From contig NZ_JASHKA010000027.1 of assembly GCF_030732845.1 (NCBI RefSeq), positions 1-64,000 of the forward strand: a stretch of 64,000 nt of DNA. The letters run 5' to 3'. Each line of letters starts with the position of its first letter. Position 1 is the stretch's first letter. The translations under genes and the position numbers were made by a program. This document shows, in pieces, positions 59,331-64,000 of this stretch. The DNA is from Roseibium sp. MMSF_3544 (lineage in GTDB: Bacteria > Pseudomonadota > Alphaproteobacteria > Rhizobiales > Stappiaceae). The notes under the pieces were generated by a model. It worked only from the letters and a program-made list of their open reading frames with translations. It did not search any database and was not told where the DNA came from.

Positions 59331-60018
59331 GGGACTGCGGTCGGCCTACGGCCATATCGAAGTGCTGCACGGTATCGATCTCAACGTATCATCAAAGGAG
59401 ATCGTCACCGTCGTTGGAGCCAATGGTGCGGGCAAGACGACACTGCTCAAATGCCTGTCGGGAACGCAGCCTTCAACGGGTGGAGACATCCGGTTTCGCG
59501 GTGATGCCCTGACCAGCGTTCCGGCCTTCAAGCGCCTGAAACGGGGACTGTCGCAGTCACCGGAAGGCCGTCAGATCTTCACCAATCTCTCGGTGGAGGA
59601 AAACCTGCGTCTCGGGGCCTTCCTCTTTACAGACGAACGGGTCGACAAGGATATGGAAGATGCTTTCCAGATGTTCCCGATCCTGAAGGAGAAACGAAAT
59701 CTTGCCGCCGGTGGGCTTTCGGGTGGTCAGCAACAGATGCTGGCGATCGCTCGCGCGCTCATGGGGCGTCCCCATTGCCTTCTGCTCGACGAACCCTCCA
59801 TGGGACTTGCACCGCTTTTGGTGGCGCAGATTTTCGACGTCGTCAAATCGCTCAGGGAGCGGGAGGTTACGGTTCTCCTGGTCGAACAGAACGCGTTCGG
59901 TGCCCTGAAGATCGCTGACCGTGGCTACGTCATGGAAACCGGCCGGATCACGCTCGCCGGCGCAGCGGCCGAGTTGATTGCCGACCCGCGCGTGCGCGAA
60001 GCCTATCTCGGTATTTGA
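59317..60018 (+). CDS. Branched-chain-type ABC ATPase (LivF type)
   Basis: A 233-residue ATPase: MLSVEGLRSAYGHIEVLHGIDLNV opens it, Walker A is GANGAGKTTLLKCLSG, signature LSGGQQQMLAIARALMGRP, Walker B LLLDEPSMGLAPLL. It overlaps the LivG-type gene by 14 bp; GAAGAGGAG inside that overlap serves as ribosome site, so the long in-frame extension is rejected. Second nucleotide-binding subunit of the importer. Confidence 0.94.
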   Translation: MLSVEGLRSAYGHIEVLHGIDLNVSSKEIVTVVGANGAGKTTLLKCLSGTQPSTGGDIRFRGDALTSVPAFKRLKRGLSQSPEGRQIFTNLSVEENLRLGAFLFTDERVDKDMEDAFQMFPILKEKRNLAAGGLSGGQQQMLAIARALMGRPHCLLLDEPSMGLAPLLVAQIFDVVKSLREREVTVLLVEQNAFGALKIADRGYVMETGRITLAGAAAELIADPRVREAYLGI

Positions 60019-60039
60019 GCATTGAGGACCTTGGAAAAA

Positions 60040-61983
60040 ATGTCCGTTCTGTCCGTCAGATACCAAGGTGAGATCGCCGTCGTCACACTCGACAATCCGC
60101 CGGTGAACGCTGTCTCCGAAGAGGTGCGCAAGGGATTGGTTGCTCTCGCGGATCAGCTGGATGAGGATACCGGTGTGGCTGCCGTTGTCCTCACCTGCGC
60201 GGGCAGAACCTTCATTGCTGGTGCGGATGTGCGCGAATTCGGCAAACCACCCGTCGGACCGCATCTGCCGGACGTAGTTACGCGGCTGGAACAGGCAAAG
60301 AAACCCTGGGTCGCTGCCATTCACGGGGCCGCGCTTGGCGGCGGTTTTGAGATAGCCATGGGCTGTCGTTTCCGGGTTGCGGACCGGTCAGCAAAAGTGG
60401 GTCTTCCCGAAGTCACTCTCGGCATTATTCCCGGAGCCTCGGGCACGGTGCGGACACCGCGCCTCGCCGGTGTTGAAGCGGCTGTCGAATTCGCAACGAG
60501 CGGAAAGCCGGTTTCGGCACATCAAGCGTTGCAGAGCGGCGTGATCGACAAGGTGATCGATGGCGAACTTCTGGAAGGCGCAATTGCCTTTGCGCTGGAG
60601 GCCTTGAACCATCCGCTGCCCCAGCCGGTGTCGGCAAGGCCTGTCGAAACCAGGGACGAAGCCTTCTGGGAAAAGGCAAAGAAACAAGCAGCGAGGGCGG
60701 GTTATCAGGCACCGTTATCGGCCCTGGACTCGATCCGATTTGCCTCACGCCACTCTTTCGATGAGGCGATGGCGTACGAACGGCAGATCTTTCTTGACCT
60801 GCGCGCGTCGGATGAGGCGGCTGCACTTCGGGCAGTTTTTTTCGCAGAGCGCGCTGCACCGCGCCCGGCGTTTGTCAAAGACACGAAGCCACGACCGGTT
60901 GCCCGGGTAGGGATTGTCGGTGGCGGAACGATGGGTGCGGGAATTGCGTCGTCTTGCTTGTCTGCCGGGCTTAATGTCGTCTTGATCGAGCGCGACGATG
61001 AGGCGCTGGCGCGCGGAAGGCAGTCTGTCGAGCGGACGTTTGCAGGTGCCATCAAGCGCGGCAAGTTGTCGGAAGAGGGCAAGGAAACGCTCATGAGTGC
61101 CTTGTCCGGATCGACGGATTATGCCGATCTCGGTGAGTGCGATCTCGTGATCGAGGCTGTGTTTGAGGAGATTTCGGTCAAGCGCGACGTCTTTAAAAAT
61201 CTGGACAGGCATTGCCGGTCGGACGCCATTCTTGCAACCAACACGTCTTATCTGGATCCCCGGGAGATCTCCTCGGCGCTCAAGGACAGTTCCCGTTTTC
61301 TGGGGCTGCATTTTTTCAGCCCGGCCAATGTCATGAAGCTCCTGGAGATTGTCCCTGTCCCTGAAACGGCCGACGACGTTCTCGCGAGCGGCTTTGCGCT
61401 TGGCAAACAACTTGGCAAAGTTCCGGTCCGGGCCGGCATCTGCGAAGGCTTCATCGGCAATCGGATCCTAAAACGCTATCGCGCGGAAGCTGAAACTCTT
61501 GTGCGCGAGGGTATTGCCATTGCCGATATCGATGCGGCGATGCGCGGTTTCGGTTTCAAGATGGGCCCCTTCGAAGCGCAGGACCTCGGCGGGCTGGACA
61601 TAGCGTTTCTGCAACGGGAAGGCGCACGTGCCGAAGGTGCGGAAATCCCTGAAACCCTTGGTGACATTCTGGTGCGTTCAGGGCGCAAGGGACAGAAATC
61701 CGGAGGGGGTTGGTATGACTACGCCGACGGAGACAGGACGCCGCGTCCCTCGAGCGCTGTGTCAGACCTTCTCGCCGCTCAAGTGACAAACGGGCCGCAG
61801 CTGGACCCGGAAGAGATCTCTGAACGTCTCGTCAGGGCCTTGGCAGCGGAAGGCGAGGTGATCTTAACCGAAGGCGTCGCGCATAGTGCATCCGATATCG
61901 ATCTTGTTGAGATCCACGGCTACGGTTTTCCGCGCTGGAAGGGCGGGCCGATGTTCTGGAAGGATCAGCGGCTGCGATCCTGA
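60040..61983 (+). CDS. Fused enoyl-CoA hydratase/3-hydroxyacyl-CoA dehydrogenase (FadJ-like)
   Basis: A 647-residue protein. The N-terminal crotonase domain (about 1-190) has both hydratase glutamates, E104 (GGGFEIAMG) and E124 (LPEVTLG), and the oxyanion segment AGRTFIAGADV. The dehydrogenase part starts near 295 with VGIVGGGTMGAGIA and holds the catalytic NTSYLD and GLHFFSPANVMKLLEIV; two C-terminal helical domains follow. Separate paaF and paaH genes are absent from the window, so this fusion can supply both the 2,3-dehydroadipyl-CoA hydratase and 3-hydroxyadipyl-CoA dehydrogenase steps. It begins 22 bp after the ABC genes. Confidence 0.9.
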   Translation: MSVLSVRYQGEIAVVTLDNPPVNAVSEEVRKGLVALADQLDEDTGVAAVVLTCAGRTFIAGADVREFGKPPVGPHLPDVVTRLEQAKKPWVAAIHGAALGGGFEIAMGCRFRVADRSAKVGLPEVTLGIIPGASGTVRTPRLAGVEAAVEFATSGKPVSAHQALQSGVIDKVIDGELLEGAIAFALEALNHPLPQPVSARPVETRDEAFWEKAKKQAARAGYQAPLSALDSIRFASRHSFDEAMAYERQIFLDLRASDEAAALRAVFFAERAAPRPAFVKDTKPRPVARVGIVGGGTMGAGIASSCLSAGLNVVLIERDDEALARGRQSVERTFAGAIKRGKLSEEGKETLMSALSGSTDYADLGECDLVIEAVFEEISVKRDVFKNLDRHCRSDAILATNTSYLDPREISSALKDSSRFLGLHFFSPANVMKLLEIVPVPETADDVLASGFALGKQLGKVPVRAGICEGFIGNRILKRYRAEAETLVREGIAIADIDAAMRGFGFKMGPFEAQDLGGLDIAFLQREGARAEGAEIPETLGDILVRSGRKGQKSGGGWYDYADGDRTPRPSSAVSDLLAAQVTNGPQLDPEEISERLVRALAAEGEVILTEGVAHSASDIDLVEIHGYGFPRWKGGPMFWKDQRLRS

Positions 61984-62060
61984 ATCGAAACCGAGCGCGT
62001 TTTCATTGTGGCGCAGCAGCGGCTCAATCGGCGACGCTGCACTTTACCGGAGGAGATGGT

Positions 62061-63080
62061 GTGTCTAATCTTTCTGAGATCAGTCATTGCAGCGAGCCGG
62101 TCGGTCGAATGAGGCCTGAACACGTCGATCTTGCGAAGTCTCCCCTGGTGCGGACGCGGGCCCGCTCGCAGCCGGTTGAGCAACTGAGGTCGGACATCCG
62201 CAATGTGTGCGGCGACTTTGAGATTGAACCCCGGGACGTTTCCTCTGGCCGGGTAAATGGCGATGTTTCGACCATCAGCGTGTCGCGGTTTCAAACCGCG
62301 ATCGTTTCGCTGAACGCGAAGCGTGTCCTGAGAGACAGGAACATGATCAGGCGAGATCCGGGCGAGCATCTCTTCTTACTGATCCAGGACAAGGGCAATT
62401 GCTGGATCCACCAGAATGAGACCTCGGTCGAGCTGACGCCAGGCGACATGTATCTCGTCGACAGCGCGCACAGTTCCGAATTCGTCTACAACGGTGCGGA
62501 CGCCCGTCAGGTGTCGATCCACCTTCCGCGCGCCGAAATGCTGCACCGGTTTGGCGGCATCTGCACCGGGGGCATCGCGATCGACCGGACCGACCCCCTG
62601 TTTCTCGCGATGCGCGCGGTCCTGACCAAAATCTTTTCCGACGATATCAGCGTTGCCCCGCACCATGGCGAAGCTTTCCTCAGTATTCTCGGTGCCTATT
62701 TCCGCAGCGTCGAACACCAGGACTCGCTCAGGGATCGGGCTTCGAACGGAGTTCTGTCGCGGGCTCTTTGCCTGATCGACCGCCATGCGATGGATGCCGA
62801 TTTTGGGCCTCAGAGGCTGGCCGAACTGCTCCAGGTTTCTCCGCGAACACTGCAAAGGCAATTCGGGGCACTGGGCGAGACGGTTGGAAAGCGGCTTTTG
62901 GCGGTCCGGCTGGATACGGCACGGGCCAGGCTAAATTCGGCGGAAGAGGGCTCCGGACGCAACACGATCGCTGCCGTTGCCTATGAAAGCGGTTTCAACG
63001 ACCTTTCTTATTTCTACCGGGCCTTCCGCGACCGGTTTGGCATGCCGCCCGGCGACCTCCGCAAGAAAGTGTCGCTCTGA
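62061..63080 (+). CDS. AraC-family regulator, FeaR-like
   Basis: A 339-residue regulator. The N-terminal cupin-like domain (VCGDFEIEP ... LFLLIQDKGNCWIHQNETSVELTPGDMYLVDSAHSSEFVYNGADARQVSIHLPRAEM) follows the E. coli FeaR plan; the C-terminal HTH is LAELLQVSPRTLQRQFGALGETVGKRLL and IAAVAYESGFNDLSYFYRAFRDRFGMPPGDLRKK. FeaR activates tynA and feaB for 2-phenylethylamine and tyramine use; here an amine oxidase gene starts 210 bp downstream. The start is GTG at 62061, five bases after GGAGGAG. Confidence 0.88.
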   Translation: MSNLSEISHCSEPVGRMRPEHVDLAKSPLVRTRARSQPVEQLRSDIRNVCGDFEIEPRDVSSGRVNGDVSTISVSRFQTAIVSLNAKRVLRDRNMIRRDPGEHLFLLIQDKGNCWIHQNETSVELTPGDMYLVDSAHSSEFVYNGADARQVSIHLPRAEMLHRFGGICTGGIAIDRTDPLFLAMRAVLTKIFSDDISVAPHHGEAFLSILGAYFRSVEHQDSLRDRASNGVLSRALCLIDRHAMDADFGPQRLAELLQVSPRTLQRQFGALGETVGKRLLAVRLDTARARLNSAEEGSGRNTIAAVAYESGFNDLSYFYRAFRDRFGMPPGDLRKKVSL

Positions 63081-63289
63081 TCCAATCCCTTTGGCGCCCT
63101 GGCCCAAGATTGGCGCGACCCTTCAGGTATCTTTTGCTATGAGGGAACCGGTCGCTGAAACCCCGTGCAGGAACGATCCGGGAGGATGTTTCGTGTTCTG
63201 CAGACAGACGGTGTTTTCATCGCTCCGGTTTCGGGCTCTGAACAAGACGACCAAATTCAGAGCAAGAAAAGAGAAACCGGAGAGGGTTC

Positions 63290-64000
63290 ATGAACATTAC
63301 AAAGATCCTGGTCTCGACAGCGCTCGTCACCGGCTTTGCGGCCAGTGCCCTTGCGCACCCGCTGGACGGGCTGACGGCCGAGGAATACCAGAAGATCAAC
63401 CAGATCATGAAAGACAGCGGTACGGCCACGGACGAAACGCTGTTTCCGCTGATCGAGTTGAAGGAGCCGGCCAAGGCCGACGTACTGTCCTGGAAAGAAG
63501 GCGATGCGCTCGACCGGAAAGCCATGGTTCAATTCACGACCGGCGATGGTTTCAGCGAAGCGATCGTGAACATCACCCAGGGGACTGTGGAGAGCAATGA
63601 TCCGATTGAAGGGTCCGGTCAGCCGATGGTGCTCTTTGCCGAATTCATGGGGGCCCTGGAAGGCGCCCTTGGGCATCCCGACATGGCGGCAGGTCTCGAT
63701 GCGCGTGGCCTGACGCCCGCCGACGTGTTTTGTCTTCCGCTCACCGCCGGCAATTTCTTCACGCCGGAGTTCGAGACTTCGCGTTTGATGAAGGTGCCCT
63801 GCTATCAAAACCCGACCGGGTCCAATTTCTACGCCAAGCCGATCGAAGGCCTTTTTGCCCTTTATGACATCGGCAAGCAGGAAGTCGTGGAGGTGGTCGA
63901 TACGGGCGTTGTGCCGCTGCCGCAGGACGCATGGGGCTACACGGAAGAAGAAGTTGCCCAACGCTTGCCGCTGCGCCCGGAAACGAACAAGGTCCTGCTC
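63290..64000 (+). CDS. tynA: Primary-amine oxidase (copper/topaquinone), 5' part
   Basis: The first 237 codons of a copper amine oxidase, cut by the window end. A signal peptide (MNITKILVSTALVTGFAASALA) precedes HPLDGLTAEEYQKINQIMKDSG, the usual opening of the N2 domain, and the N3 domain follows (LTPADVFCLPLTAGNFFTPEFETSRLMKVPCYQ). The topaquinone Tyr and copper His lie beyond the window and cannot be checked. It would oxidise 2-phenylethylamine or tyramine to the aldehyde, hydrogen peroxide and ammonia in the periplasm, feeding the paa pathway. GGAGAGGG precedes the ATG. Confidence 0.85.
   Translation, partial: MNITKILVSTALVTGFAASALAHPLDGLTAEEYQKINQIMKDSGTATDETLFPLIELKEPAKADVLSWKEGDALDRKAMVQFTTGDGFSEAIVNITQGTVESNDPIEGSGQPMVLFAEFMGALEGALGHPDMAAGLDARGLTPADVFCLPLTAGNFFTPEFETSRLMKVPCYQNPTGSNFYAKPIEGLFALYDIGKQEVVEVVDTGVVPLPQDAWGYTEEEVAQRLPLRPETNKVLL

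Noticed and set aside
1-64000. CRISPR array, tRNA or rRNA genes
   Set aside because: No regularly spaced repeats, no cloverleaf with CCA-end context and no rRNA signature were seen on either strand.

Overview
The window is 64 kb of GC-rich, gene-dense chromosome from an alphaproteobacterium. I lean towards Hyphomicrobiales, perhaps a marine Stappiaceae-type organism. The grounds are the gene repertoire (paa genes, TRAP and Liv-type importers, a FrcABCK-like sugar importer, DUF3750 and DUF4166 proteins), the many TTG/GTG starts with strong Shine-Dalgarno sequences, and two intergenic palindromic repeat families of the kind common in that order. The assignment is inference. I see no rRNA, tRNA, CRISPR, complete IS element, prophage or origin.

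The main theme is aerobic phenylacetate catabolism, split into two blocks about 36 kb apart. Block 1 (4952-14418, + strand) is paaX, paaJ, an HD-domain gene, paaABCDE, a degenerate PaaA-like gene and paaZ. Block 2 (50196-64000) holds a TetR-family gene (probable paaR), paaK, paaI and paaG on the minus strand. Divergently it holds paaN, a five-gene branched-chain-type ABC importer, a fused enoyl-CoA hydratase/3-hydroxyacyl-CoA dehydrogenase, a FeaR-like AraC regulator and the 5' part of a copper amine oxidase gene. Near-identical 14-bp palindromes (5921-5934 and 53748-53761) lie at the heads of both blocks and probably bind the TetR protein. Together the genes would oxidise aromatic amines to aldehydes and acids, activate phenylacetate to its CoA ester, epoxidise, isomerise and open the ring, and beta-oxidise the product.

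The segment between the blocks is accessory metabolism. 14.5-19.3 kb: VOC protein, PagL-like outer-membrane protein, a structured 0.7-kb gene-free region, PhoX phosphatase with a Pho-box-like site, DUF3750 protein. 19.4-25.9 kb: LacI-controlled sugar ABC operon (binding protein, permease, ATPase, tagatose-3-epimerase-family enzyme, P-loop kinase) and a divergent 2-hydroxyacid dehydrogenase. 25.9-26.5 kb: repeat-rich spacer. 26.5-31.8 kb: Old Yellow Enzyme, AraC regulator, NTF2-like protein, exported SDR, alpha/beta hydrolase, secreted protein. 31.9-34.7 kb: a GbsR/MarR-type regulator, a DUF4166 gene and a membrane-SDR fusion, with two matching operators. 34.7-39.2 kb: class III adenylate cyclase, stand-alone YqfO/CutA-like protein, VOC protein, methyltransferase, esterase. 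39.3-46.5 kb: two TRAP transporters, a MarR regulator with an operator, DUF1127 protein, cytochrome c. 46.5-50.1 kb: DUF3179 protein, LysR regulator, GNAT acetyltransferase.

The first 4.8 kb carries small membrane, secreted and acidic proteins of unknown role, a methyltransferase and a CpdA-like phosphodiesterase. The observations most worth following are the PaaA-like protein with two of six di-iron ligand positions altered, the paired operators of the GbsR-type regulator (whose own mRNA looks leaderless), the shared PaaR-like operator, and the gene-free region at 15.5-16.2 kb with long hairpins and a 21-bp direct repeat.
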